A DNA stretch of 16,863 nucleotides from JBOGHU01 sp050742255 (GCA_050742255.1 JBOGHU010000048.1:1-16863); one strand, 5' to 3'. Counted from the stretch's first letter, positions 1-6,845 are shown. The notes: generated by a model not told the origin, from the sequence alone. Program-made: numbers and translations.

Positions 1-123
1 CTTGGTGGCCTTGGGGGGACGAACCGCCACCACGACGCACTCGTCGTCCTCGTCGAACTCGACGCCTTCGACGACCGCCTTCACCAGCCCCAGGAGGCGA
101 GCCCATAGCCTTGTCGATCGCAC
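1..123 (-). CDS. ISL3-family transposase, N-terminal fragment (partial, runs off left edge)
   Basis: The first 41 codons of a minus-strand gene read off the left edge. The frame opens with GTG at 123-121 and gives MRSTRLWARLLGL followed by a short acidic stretch (EFDEDDE) and a VVVAVRP strand. This resembles the N-terminus of actinobacterial ISL3-type DDE transposases, just before their Cys-rich zinc-binding domain; that domain and the catalytic residues would lie outside the window. The start is well supported: on the coding strand GGGAGGAG stands seven bases upstream of the GTG. The product would bind the element's ends and catalyse its movement. Whether the rest of the gene is intact cannot be seen. 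The family call rests on recalled sequence similarity over only 41 residues. Confidence 0.7.
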   Translation of the reverse strand, partial: MRSTRLWARLLGLVKAVVEGVEFDEDDECVVVAVRPPKATK

Positions 124-235
124 GCCGTGTCTCCTCCCTGCGAATCCAGCCTTCGAACAGCCGGAAACGTAGGCAGGAGGCGGCGTGCGGCCGCGGATGG
201 GCTACTCAGGCGCCCACGGATCGGTCACAAGAGCC
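1..235 (-). mobile_element. Partial ISL3-type insertion sequence, transposase-proximal end
   Basis: The region upstream of the ISL3-like transposase start (124-235) has no gene of its own. On the coding strand, about 110 bases before the start codon, is GGCTCTTGTGACCGA (235 down to 221), which looks like the GGCTCTT-type terminus of ISL3 elements. I therefore place the element's 5' end near 235. The other end and the 8-bp target duplication typical of the family cannot be checked because the element leaves the window on the left. The exact boundary is inferred. Confidence 0.45.
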
Positions 236-335
236 CGATTCCTCGGCGCGGACACGTCCGAACCGACTTGAGATATCGACGGGTACGCGGCCCGCTCGAC
301 GGCGTCGTGGCGCGCCATGACGCCCCCGCCGCAGC

Positions 336-353
336 CCCGACCAGCTGATCGGG
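336..353. terminator. Palindrome downstream of the toxin gene, possible terminator
   Basis: CCCGACCAGCTGATCGGG (336-353) is an inverted repeat with one G-T wobble, lying 25 bases beyond the toxin stop codon. It could end the toxin-antitoxin transcript. There is no T-run, and as RNA it needs several central bases for a loop, so the call is weak. The surrounding 236-378 stretch shows no gene and no other signal I can support. Confidence 0.25.
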
Positions 354-378
354 CGGAACCGCTCCTGGCGCGACGAGG

Positions 379-672
379 TCAGGGCTGCCTGAAGATGTCG
401 TGGGTACCGACCCGGCGCCAGATGACGTGCGGTTCGCCCTCGAGGACCGCGTCCCCGTACTGGAATGTGGCCCGACCATCGTCGGCCCAAGTCATCTCGA
501 ACACACCTGACGCACCCTGCACGCCTTTGACTCGCAGGCCCTTCCGGAACTGACCTCCCGCGCGCAGGTCCTCCACGAACTCTGCAATCGCGGCGAGGAA
601 CGCTGTCTGCTGAGCCGGGGACAAGCGATCGAAGTCCGCGCCGAGACGAGCGAGCCACGCGAACGCCGGCAC
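379..672 (-). CDS. RelE/ParE-like toxin of a type II toxin-antitoxin pair
   Basis: A 97-residue protein begins with GTG at 672, six bases after the stop of the upstream AbrB-type gene, so the two are almost certainly co-translated. The N-terminal half (about 1-40) is predicted helical. The second half (about 44-95) is strand-rich and ends in HVIWRRVGTHDIF, the compact arrangement seen in RelE/ParE-superfamily toxins, including the basic C-terminal end. Toxins of this family either cleave mRNA on the ribosome (RelE) or poison gyrase (ParE); the sequence does not say which. Small size, order behind an antitoxin-like gene and position beside insertion sequences all fit a mobile toxin-antitoxin module. 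No clear ribosome-binding site precedes the GTG, consistent with coupling. A small conserved protein of other function remains possible. Confidence 0.65.
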   Translation of the reverse strand: MPAFAWLARLGADFDRLSPAQQTAFLAAIAEFVEDLRAGGQFRKGLRVKGVQGASGVFEMTWADDGRATFQYGDAVLEGEPHVIWRRVGTHDIFRQP

Positions 673-678
673 CGCCCG

Positions 679-984
679 TCAGGGCTTGCGTCGCCGAGTC
701 GCTGGCTTGGCCCGGGAGCGCAGCGCGTCGAGGAATTCCTCGCCCGAGCTGAAGGTTTCCCCACGACCAGCCACGAGATCTGCGTCGGCCTCCCGCTCAC
801 CCTGCTGCCACTCTGGGGTCCAGAACCAGGCCTGCGTGGCGTCTATGACCTTTCGCGGGCGCAGCAGGATGCCGTCCTCGGTGATCTCGGCGTCGAGGAG
901 GTCACCCTCCTCGAGACGCGCGGCGGCCCGGATCTCTTCGGGGAGGGTCAACTGGCCCTTGGCTCGGAGCGTCGTACGTGCCAC
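679..984 (-). CDS. AbrB/MazE-type (SpoVT-AbrB fold) antitoxin
   Basis: A 101-residue protein. Residues 3-47 form a classic swapped-hairpin AbrB domain: TTLRAKGQLTLPEEIR, then an EGD-LLDAEI strand pair and GILLRPRK. The tail (about 55-95) is acidic (EWQQGEREADADL, then FSSGEEFLDAL) as expected for the segment that wraps a partner toxin. It would neutralise the toxin gene six bases downstream and repress their shared promoter. The start is GTG at 984. Upstream, TAGGAT (996-991) is followed by exactly six bases and the GTG, so it can be a -10 box of a leaderless transcript; the AGGA inside it could instead act as a ribosome-binding site. The stop (TGA, 681-679) lies just before the toxin start. 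Confidence 0.85.
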   Translation of the reverse strand: MARTTLRAKGQLTLPEEIRAAARLEEGDLLDAEITEDGILLRPRKVIDATQAWFWTPEWQQGEREADADLVAGRGETFSSGEEFLDALRSRAKPATRRRKP

Positions 985-990
985 AAGAGA

Positions 991-1020
991 ATCCTACAGT
1001 CGGAAAGTCGTACCCAGCAA
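991..1020 (-). promoter_or_regulatory. Probable promoter of the toxin-antitoxin operon
   Basis: On the minus strand TTGCTG (1020-1015), an 18-base spacer and TAGGAT (996-991) form a sigma-70-type promoter. The -10 box ends six bases before the antitoxin GTG, which would make the mRNA leaderless. AbrB-type antitoxins usually bind their own promoter, so autorepression here is expected but not shown. Confidence 0.45.
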
Positions 1021-1101
1021 CCGCTGCGAGCGGCTGCGCACTGTCAGGGTCCGTGCGTCTGCGGGCTCGACCGACCAGATCGAGCCCTCTTTGTTTGTTT
1101 G

Positions 1102-1434
1102 TCAAGAAGCTTTTCGGGCCGTCTTCGAGGTCGACCGCTGCGAGCTGGGGCGTGCGCTGCGGCGGGTCGTCGTAGCCTGGGAGCGGGTCCGGGAGTGGCT
1201 TGGCCGAAGAGCCGGTGTGTCGGGGTGTGAGCCGGCCGCGCAGGCGACAGAGTCGTTCCCCGGTTGCCCTCCCGGGCCCTTCTCGGCCGCCGCGGTGGCG
1301 GCCTGGCGGGCGTCGTGGACCATGCGCGCGTACAGGGCGTCGCTGACGCGTCGCTTCAGGGCGCGCAGGGCTTCTTTGTGGGTCTTGCCCTCGGCGATCT
1401 TGCGGTCATAGAAGGCGCGGCCCTCGCTGTGCGC
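1102..1434 (-). mobile_element. IS110-type transposase, C-terminal remnant
   Basis: This stretch continues in frame from a DUF2293-like sequence, but its protein (AHSEGRAFYDRKIAEGKTHK, then EALRALKRRVSDALYARM and GNDSVACAAGSHP) looks like the C-terminus of actinobacterial IS110/IS1111-type transposases, downstream of their Transposase_20 domain. The catalytic DEDD domain is absent, so it is only a 3' scar. The stop is TGA at 1104-1102. Just past it is AC(AAAC)-rich sequence (about 1101-1085) that may be the non-coding end of the element. IS110 elements make no ordinary terminal inverted repeats or target duplications, so the boundaries are approximate: left limit 1075-1102, right limit near 1434-1449. 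Confidence 0.6.
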
Positions 1435-2342
1435 GTGGACATCGGGAGCCACCCGCTCGCGCGCCTGTGGGCGCGGCACGCCGGACATCAGCAGCTCGTC
1501 ATAGGACGTGTCGACGTGGCGCACGGAGGCGGCGACAGCCGGGGCTACGGCCTCGGGGTCCAAGGCACGTCCGGCGGCGCTCCTGTCGATGCGGCCGCTG
1601 CCTCGTGTGCCCGTGTAGTGGGCGATCTCCTCGGCCCGCTCCGGCGGGCACCCGGGGAAGGGCCGGGTGATCTCGCCGGCCAGCGCCGCCTGGATCTCGA
1701 TGTCCGTCGCCGTCCGTCGAGGGGCTTCGCGCTCCCACCGCCGCCGCCGCGCTTCCTCGTCGGCAAGGCACTGCTCGGCCAGGACCAGCGCCTCCTCCTC
1801 GACCAGGATCCCTTGGCGCTCGTAGCGGCGCCGCGAGCGGCTGAATCGCATCACCACCGCGGAGAGCCGGCTGGCCTTCTTGGCCCGCCGCGTCAAGGCC
1901 GCGTCGCCGGGCGGCAGGACGACCAGGTGGTCCATGTCGGCGCACTCCAGGCACAGCGGTCCTGGGCCCTCCATGATCAGCAGGTCCCCCCGCCCTGAGC
2001 AGCGGGTGCAGGTCCAGCCCCTCAATGCCGAGATGACCACCAGGTCGGGCGCTCGGCCTTGATTGTCGACCAGGCGCTCCCGCTCGGCGCTGACAGCTCC
2101 GGCGATGCCCAGTGGGTCCGGGTAGGCGCGCTCGATGCTGGGATCGCGGCCCTTGGTGAAGCGGAGCTGCCGGCGATCCGGGCTACGGGCGACGTAGGTG
2201 GTCTCGCTCGGGATTCAGGCCGCGGAGAGCCTGCTCAGGTTCGCCTGCGTCACACGCTCCAGGGAGTCGACGCGACCCTGGCGCCAGCTCGCTCCGCCAA
2301 CGCCGCCTCGACCGCTCTGACCACCCGCCGCTCCAGCTTCAG
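1435..2342 (-). pseudogene. DUF2293-family gene, broken by deletions and frameshifts and fused to an IS110 remnant
   Basis: The pieces on the minus strand, in order, are: LERRVVRAVEAALAERA (2342 to about 2280, one frame); WRQGRVDSLERVTQANLSRL then SAA and a TGA at 2217-2215 (second frame); then IPSETTYVARSPDRRQLRFT onwards. Near 2120 an extra base turns RAYRTHWASPELS into a different reading, and a later change restores the frame. From 2040 the sequence runs well: zinc-ribbon-like CTRC/CLEC, LPPGDAALTRRAKKASRLSA, then FPGCPPERAEEIA, GRALDPEAV and SVRHVDTSYDELLMSGVP. After RERV (about 1449) the family sequence stops and an IS110-like tail takes over. A 312-residue ORF (GTG 2040 to 1102) survives but joins two unrelated genes. 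DUF2293 function is unknown. The comparison with intact relatives is from memory. Confidence 0.65.
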
Positions 2343-4453
2343 GGTGCCGGCGGTCCGACCGGCGCTCGCTCGGCCCCGAGCCACCACTGCCCTACGGCCG
2401 TGAGCTCCAGCCTGCCGCCGACCAGCCGCTCCCGCTTGGCGTCCCACTGGTCTGGCTCCACCGTCGCGTCCACCCGCTCGACGATGCCGGCCCACCCGAG
2501 GATGCGGAGGAGCATGTCGAGGTCGCGGCCGAACGACCGGTGACGAACGTCCGGTTCCGTCCAGTAGCCCCTCCACTCGAACGTCTCGTCGGCCTCCGCG
2601 CATATCACGTCGAGGGCGGCGTCGAACGACATCGGCGCCGAGCGGAGCGAGTGGAGGAGATCGGGCACGAGCTCGTCGACCAGCTCCGCCAGCTGGCGGA
2701 AGCCTTCGCGGGCGCGGCTGTAGAACGCGGCGAGGGGACCGACCCCCGCCAGCGCGTCGGCGGCCTTGACCCACCGTTCGACGGGCTTCCCGTGGAGCTT
2801 CCGCCACGCCGCGGTGGCGCGCAGCTTGCCGTGCTGCTTGCGCAGCGCGCCGGCCGCGATCGCCCATCGGACGGTGAAGCCGAGCTCGGGCAGCTCGGCG
2901 GCTGACGTGGTCTTGAACGTGCGGCTGCCGATCGTCTCGTCCATGCGGTCGTCGGTGCCGAGCAGCGACACGAGGGCACGGGCGTCGGCGAGGGTGGGCT
3001 GGCCGGTGCCGGTGAGCTTGCGGCCGTCGCCGTAGAAGTCGACGAGGGCGGCGAAGCGGGTCAGCACCGGGGCCCGCTCCGCCACTGCGACGACCTCGGG
3101 CGGGGCGTCCGCCGGCTTGGGACGGGGGGCCCGAGGGGTCGGTTGGAGGAACGTCAGCGGGCCCAGGTTGTCGAGGGCGGCGGCGATGGCGTCGGGGTCG
3201 TCGAGGGGGACCCCCCGGGCTCGGAGGGCAGCCAGCACGGCCTTGGCCGGGCCGGCTGCGGCCGGGTCGCCCATGAGCTCGAGGAACTTCGGCTCCGCCT
3301 CATCGACGGTCGCGAGGATCTCGTCGACGAAGTCCGGTTCGAGACCCGTCCGCTCGCCGGCGAAGAGAACGAAGGCTCGCAGCACAGCCGGCAGGGCGGC
3401 CGCCTGGTCGGAGTCGAGCAGCAGCTTGCGGGGAGCGAGATCGGTGAGCAGGAGGGCGACGACGGTCGGGCTCCATCGGAGTGGGCGGCCCTCGTAGTCG
3501 CACCGGAGCCCGACCAGGTGATGGGCGAGCAGCTCGATGTCCTGGCCGCTGAGGGCCGTCCGGGCGGCGGCCATGGGCTCCGAGGCGAGGAAGTCGGCGA
3601 CGAGTGCGTCGCGCTCCGCCTGGGGCACCTCGCTCCGCCGAGGGTGCTGGGTGTCACCGTGGCCGGCACGTCGCAGGTGTGCCCACACCAGTGCCCGGTG
3701 GTTGGCGAAGTCCTCGGTCCGCAGGGCGGTGTCACCGTCCCACCGGTCGGAGGCCGCCATGGCGTCTCGGAGGCGGGCCAGTACGGCCTCGACGGGCATC
3801 TCCTCCAACCGCATGTGGGGGTCCTCGTTCGACGACCATGCGGCGACGACGTGGTCGACGTCCTCACCCAGCCACGCGTCCTTGGCCTGCCCGGAGACGT
3901 TGTGGTCGACGAGCGCGACGACAGCGTGCTGGCGCGTCGCTCCCGGCTGGGCGAGGCCGACGATCAGCGTGTCCTGGTCGCCGAACACGTCGGTGGCGAG
4001 CCACGCCCTAGCCGGTTCGGCGAGCCCGACCCCATCGAGCCACGGTGGGCCGTGGGTCGACTGGCGGAGGCCGGCGACGAGGCCCCGGGCCTGCTCGTCC
4101 AACGGCGGCGGCAGGACGGCGGCGAGGGCGGTGGCGACGACCAGGGCGCGCTGGTCTCGCCGCTCGGCACACCGCTGGAGGATCGCCTCCTCGAACGGCG
4201 GCACCTCCTGGCGGGGGAGCCGGGCGGCGAGCCGGGCGGAGTCGAACGTGCCGAGCAGGTGGCTCGCCCACGTCTCGGCGGCCAGCGGGTCGCTCTCGGC
4301 GAGAACGTCACGGGCTCCGCCGTCGATCATGCTGTCGACGGGCGAGCTCTCGCTCGCCCGACTCTGGCTGGCCGGTCCGGGCACCGGCCGCAGGTGCCGC
4401 GGCCGGGTGCCCTTCGGCGTCGTCCTCCCGCCTGGCCGGTCGCGCTTCGGCAT
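2339..4453 (-). CDS. Uncharacterised 704-aa protein with winged-helix-like modules
   Basis: I do not recognise a named family. The first 45 residues are basic and low in complexity (MPKRDRPGGRTTPKG), so ATG at 4330-4328 (residue 42) is a possible alternative start. ATG 4453 is favoured by a -10-like TAGCGT (4467-4462) eight bases upstream. Residues 55-430 are mostly helical with no catalytic motif I can name. Residues 465-552 and about 645-692 each look like a winged helix, with a helix pair and a wing: FYGDGRKLTGTGQPTLADAR ending in GKLRATAAWRKLHG, and LRILGWAGIVER ending in GRLELTAVGQWWLG. A similar arrangement occurs in the C-terminal part of plasmid pRiA4b ORF-3-like proteins, suggesting nucleic-acid binding by inference only. 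No signal peptide or membrane segment is evident. It is divergent from the sigma operon; the DUF2293 pseudogene starts at its stop codon. Confidence 0.8.
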   Translation of the reverse strand: MPKRDRPGGRTTPKGTRPRHLRPVPGPASQSRASESSPVDSMIDGGARDVLAESDPLAAETWASHLLGTFDSARLAARLPRQEVPPFEEAILQRCAERRDQRALVVATALAAVLPPPLDEQARGLVAGLRQSTHGPPWLDGVGLAEPARAWLATDVFGDQDTLIVGLAQPGATRQHAVVALVDHNVSGQAKDAWLGEDVDHVVAAWSSNEDPHMRLEEMPVEAVLARLRDAMAASDRWDGDTALRTEDFANHRALVWAHLRRAGHGDTQHPRRSEVPQAERDALVADFLASEPMAAARTALSGQDIELLAHHLVGLRCDYEGRPLRWSPTVVALLLTDLAPRKLLLDSDQAAALPAVLRAFVLFAGERTGLEPDFVDEILATVDEAEPKFLELMGDPAAAGPAKAVLAALRARGVPLDDPDAIAAALDNLGPLTFLQPTPRAPRPKPADAPPEVVAVAERAPVLTRFAALVDFYGDGRKLTGTGQPTLADARALVSLLGTDDRMDETIGSRTFKTTSAAELPELGFTVRWAIAAGALRKQHGKLRATAAWRKLHGKPVERWVKAADALAGVGPLAAFYSRAREGFRQLAELVDELVPDLLHSLRSAPMSFDAALDVICAEADETFEWRGYWTEPDVRHRSFGRDLDMLLRILGWAGIVERVDATVEPDQWDAKRERLVGGRLELTAVGQWWLGAERAPVGPPAP

Positions 4454-4461
4454 CGCCCGTC

Positions 4462-4467
4462 ACGCTA
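4462..4467 (-). promoter_or_regulatory. -10-like element of the 704-aa gene
   Basis: TAGCGT on the minus strand (4467-4462) fits TANNNT and ends eight bases before the ATG at 4453. No Shine-Dalgarno sequence is present, and I see no good -35. It shares the 4454-4574 intergenic space with the divergent sigma-factor promoter. Confidence 0.3.
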
Positions 4468-4539
4468 TGCGAGTGGCCGGCGCCTTGGGGTGCGCCCGCC
4501 CGGACAAGACCGGGTCGCGCACACAAACGGAGGGTCCCC

Positions 4540-4564
4540 GAACCTTTTGGCGCCCCGCAGCGTC
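4540..4564 (+). promoter_or_regulatory. ECF-type autoregulatory promoter of the sigma-factor gene
   Basis: GAACC (4540-4544), a 16-base spacer and CGTC (4561-4564) match the GGAACC-N16/17-CGTC pattern of many ECF sigma factors. A transcript starting 7-10 bases after the -10 would begin at or within a few bases of the GTG/ATG at 4572-4577, i.e. leaderless. No ribosome-binding site precedes the start, which agrees. Autoregulation is inferred from the motif. Confidence 0.55.
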
Positions 4565-4574
4565 GTACTGGGTG

Positions 4575-5138
4575 ATGGCCGACCTGGCCGAGTGGCTGCG
4601 CGACTGGTACGACGACGCCTACCGCACGGCGCGCCTCATCCTCCGCAACCCGGCTGACGCCGAGGAGGCGGTGCAGGAAGCCTTCCTGCGGGCGTGGCGG
4701 TTCCGGGCGGCGCTGCCCGACGGCGATGGCGTCCGCCCGTGGTTGTACCGGGTGCTGGTGAACGCCTGCCACTCGGCGCTGCGCCGGGAGATCCCGATCC
4801 AGGCCCGGACCTGCACCGACGAGCCGCTGGCGGCGGTGGCGGGGGGAGAGCTGCCCGAGGAGGCGGCCGCCCGGGCAGAGTCGGCCCGGCTCGTGGCCGC
4901 CGCCGTAGCCGATCTACCCGACCACCTGCGTCTCCCGGTCGTCCTGCGGTACTGGAGCGGGCTCAGCGAGCGCGAGATCTCGGTGGCGGTGCGCCGCCGG
5001 CCGGGGACGGTCAAGTCCCGGCTCCACGAGGCCCGCCGGCGGTTGGCCAACGATCCCCGCCTCGTCGCCACCCCCGTCACCTCCGTCACCTCCGTCAGGC
5101 CCATCTCAGACACCGTCATCCAGGGGGACCAGCGATGA
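4575..5138 (+). CDS. ECF-family RNA polymerase sigma factor (SigE-like)
   Basis: A 187-residue sigma-70 of the extracytoplasmic-function type, containing only regions 2 and 4. Region 2 covers about 13-73, with NPADAEEAVQEAFLRAWR for core binding and PWLYRVLVNACHSALRR for -10 recognition. Region 4 covers about 105-157, with DLPDHLRLPVVLRYWSGLSE followed by the helix-turn-helix EISVAVRRRPGTVKSRLHEA. The short tail is not conserved and holds a small VTSVTSV repeat. ATG 4575 is chosen because region 2 needs about ten residues before it and the ECF promoter ends just upstream; GTG 4572 is one codon earlier. Its stop overlaps the next gene's ATG (ATGA), so it is co-expressed with the DUF4349 membrane protein, its likely anti-sigma factor. 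The reading frame stays open far upstream only because of high GC. Confidence 0.92.
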   Translation: MADLAEWLRDWYDDAYRTARLILRNPADAEEAVQEAFLRAWRFRAALPDGDGVRPWLYRVLVNACHSALRREIPIQARTCTDEPLAAVAGGELPEEAAARAESARLVAAAVADLPDHLRLPVVLRYWSGLSEREISVAVRRRPGTVKSRLHEARRRLANDPRLVATPVTSVTSVRPISDTVIQGDQR

Positions 5139-6193
5139 TCGACGAGGACCTGCTCCGCCGGGCGCTTCGCCACGAGGCCGCCGCCGAGCGCCCGCCTGCC
5201 GAGGGGGCCCAGGCGGTGCTCGACCGAGCCGGGCCGGTTCGGGCCCGCCGGCTGCATGGCCGGCGTCAACGGGCTGTGGTCGCGACCGCGGTCAGCGTGG
5301 TGGTGCTGGCGGTGGCCGCCACCCTGGCAGGCGGCCGTACGACCGTCGACACAGCCGCCGGCCCCCCTACCGTCGCCGACGAGGCCGTCGAGTCGAGGAG
5401 CGCCCTCGAAGCGCGCCAGAGCTCAGGCCGTGCCGACGGGTCGGCACCAGCGCCCTCCGGAGCGGTGGGCGGCCAGGCGGCTGCCGAGGTCGGCACCCGC
5501 GGCCTCCCTGCCTTCGGGGGCGACGCCCGGGTGGTGAAGACCGGCTCGATCGAGCTCGAGGTCGACGGCGGGCGGTTCGGCGCCACCGTCGACCGCATCA
5601 CCGGTCTCGCCACCGGCATGGGCGGGTTCGTGGCCGAGACCGGCACGCAGGAGAGCGGCGAGGCCCCCAGCGGCACGGTCACGGTGCGCGTCCCCGCCGA
5701 GCGCTTCGAAGAGCTGCTCACCCAGGTGCGCCGGCTGGGCGACGTCCGCTCGGCCACCTCACAGGGCCGTGACGTCACCGCCGAGTTCACCGATCTCGAC
5801 GCCCGCCTCCGGGCACTGGACGCCACCCGCAGCCAGTTGCTGACCGTGCTCGGCGATGCCGAGGACATCACCGACATCTTGGCCGTGCAGGACCGGATCA
5901 ACACGGTCCAGGTCGAGATCGAGCAGCTCTCGGGCCAGAAGCGGCTGCTCGAGGACCAGACCTCGTTCGCCACCCTCAGCATCACCCTGTCCGAGCCTGG
6001 CGCCGACCGCCCGCTCGGGGGCCGCCGCTCAGGGCTGGGGGAGGCATGGGCGCGGGCTCGCGACGGCTTCGTCGGCGGCCTGGAGCGGATCGTGGCCGGC
6101 TCGGGCCCGGTGGCCATCACCGTGCTGTTCCTCGCCGTGGTCGCCCTCGTCCTCCGGGGCGCCTGGCTGTTGGTGCGCCGCCGACTGGTCTGA
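5135..6193 (+). CDS. DUF4349 membrane protein, probable anti-sigma/surface sensor
   Basis: A 352-residue protein. Residues 1-46 are cytoplasmic and charged. A membrane segment lies at about 47-67 (VVATAVSVVVLAVAATLAGG), followed by a loose Ala/Ser/Gly linker to about 128. The DUF4349 domain (about 131-345) follows, beginning RVVKTGSIELEVDGGRF, with a probable coiled coil at 220-275 (DLDARLRALDATRSQLL onwards) and a second membrane segment at about 324-342 before an Arg-rich end. The middle is therefore outside the cell. DUF4349 has no proven biochemical activity; genes of this type often sit behind ECF sigma factors. Co-translation with the sigma gene and the N-terminal cytoplasmic tail suggest it holds the sigma factor, although no zinc-binding anti-sigma motif (HXXXCXXC) is visible. 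GGGGGA lies six bases before the ATG. Confidence 0.85.
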   Translation: MIDEDLLRRALRHEAAAERPPAEGAQAVLDRAGPVRARRLHGRRQRAVVATAVSVVVLAVAATLAGGRTTVDTAAGPPTVADEAVESRSALEARQSSGRADGSAPAPSGAVGGQAAAEVGTRGLPAFGGDARVVKTGSIELEVDGGRFGATVDRITGLATGMGGFVAETGTQESGEAPSGTVTVRVPAERFEELLTQVRRLGDVRSATSQGRDVTAEFTDLDARLRALDATRSQLLTVLGDAEDITDILAVQDRINTVQVEIEQLSGQKRLLEDQTSFATLSITLSEPGADRPLGGRRSGLGEAWARARDGFVGGLERIVAGSGPVAITVLFLAVVALVLRGAWLLVRRRLV

Positions 6194-6226
6194 GGGGCGG
6201 GGCCTTCGGGTCCGCTGGTGGCCGAC

Positions 6227-6247
6227 CATGCTCTCGGTGAGAGTATG
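6227..6247. promoter_or_regulatory. Inverted repeat over the padR promoter, likely PadR operator
   Basis: CATGCTCTC, three bases (GGT), then GAGAGTATG: eight of nine positions are dyad-symmetric. A second, shorter dyad, TATGCTAGCGTA (6244-6255), overlaps its right edge and contains the candidate -10 boxes TATGCT and TAGCGT. PadR dimers commonly repress their own promoters from such sites, so this is the best candidate operator. Confidence 0.5.
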
Positions 6248-6260
6248 CTAGCGTAGACAC

Positions 6261-6845
6261 ATCGACCGGCAGCTGGCCACGAGCTCGTACGCGATCCTGG
6301 GCCTGCTCTCGGGCCGACCGATGTCGGGCTACGAGCTGACGGCAGCGAGCGCCCGGTCCATCGGGCAGTTCTGGTCGATGTCGCGTGCGGGGATCTACCG
6401 GGAGCTCGGGCGGCTCGAGCGGTCGGGCTGTGTCACCGTTGCCGACGTGGCCCAGGGCCGGCGGCCGGGCAAGCGGGTGTACTCGCCCACCGACGCGGGT
6501 CTGGCTGAGCTGGAGGCGTGGTTGGACGCCGCTGAGGTCGACCAGGAGGGGCCCAAGCACGCGTTCTTGGTCAAGCTCTTCTTCGCCAGCCGCATGCAGC
6601 CTGGGCAGGTCGACGCCCTTCTAGAGGAGCTGCGTGCCAGGACCGAGCACGACCTGGGCGAGGCGGCGGCGGTCCACGAGCGGCTCAGCGAGGTCGAGGG
6701 CGCGACCTTCGAGGGTCTCGCCGCCCTGCACGGCGTCCGCATGAAGCAGGCGCGGCTGCGCTGGATCGGCGAGGCCCGACGCCAGCTACGGCGCCTGGAG
6801 GACGACCACCCGGCCGGCGCCGGCTCGGAGGCGGGGGGACGGTGA
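6261..6845 (+). CDS. PadR-family transcriptional regulator (non-ATG start)
   Basis: The frame encodes ATSSYAILGLLSGRPMSGYE, the first helix and turn of PadR winged-helix regulators. The recognition region WSMSRAGIYRELGRLERSG follows, then the wing (GRRPGKRVYSPTDAGLAELE) and a helical C-terminal dimerisation arm from about residue 90. The first ATG in frame, at 6321, lies inside the first helix and would cut off half of it. Between the in-frame stop at 6249-6251 and 6321 the only candidates are ATC at 6261 and CTG at 6273. TAGCGT (6249-6254) stands exactly six bases before 6261, the spacing seen at other genes here, so I set the start there (194 aa); 6273 would give 190 aa. It overlaps the next gene by GTGA and probably represses it and itself. 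The ligand is unknown. Confidence 0.85.
   Translation: MDRQLATSSYAILGLLSGRPMSGYELTAASARSIGQFWSMSRAGIYRELGRLERSGCVTVADVAQGRRPGKRVYSPTDAGLAELEAWLDAAEVDQEGPKHAFLVKLFFASRMQPGQVDALLEELRARTEHDLGEAAAVHERLSEVEGATFEGLAALHGVRMKQARLRWIGEARRQLRRLEDDHPAGAGSEAGGR

Noticed and set aside
1100..1105. TTGACA on the minus strand as -35 box of the toxin-antitoxin operon
   Set aside because: It lies about 115 bases from the antitoxin start, has no matching -10 at 17-18 bases, and overlaps the stop and tail of the IS110 remnant. The TTGCTG/TAGGAT pair near the start fits better.
1102..2040. A genuine 312-aa DUF2293 protein starting at GTG 2040
   Set aside because: Family-like sequence continues upstream of 2040 to about 2342 across stops and frameshifts, and the last 115 residues belong to an IS110 transposase, so it is a chimera of remnants.
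3143..4657. Long plus-strand ORF (504 codons) opposite the 704-aa gene, and the 4.5-kb-side extension of the sigma-factor frame from 3537
   Set aside because: Both lie antisense to a better gene, their protein is Arg/Gly/Ser-rich without domain structure, and sigma region 2 begins just after 4575. They are by-products of high GC.
5085..5100. Short ACCTCCGTC tandem repeat at the end of the sigma gene as a regulatory repeat
   Set aside because: There are only two units, in the coding frame (VTSVTSV), in a non-conserved tail; simple slippage explains it.
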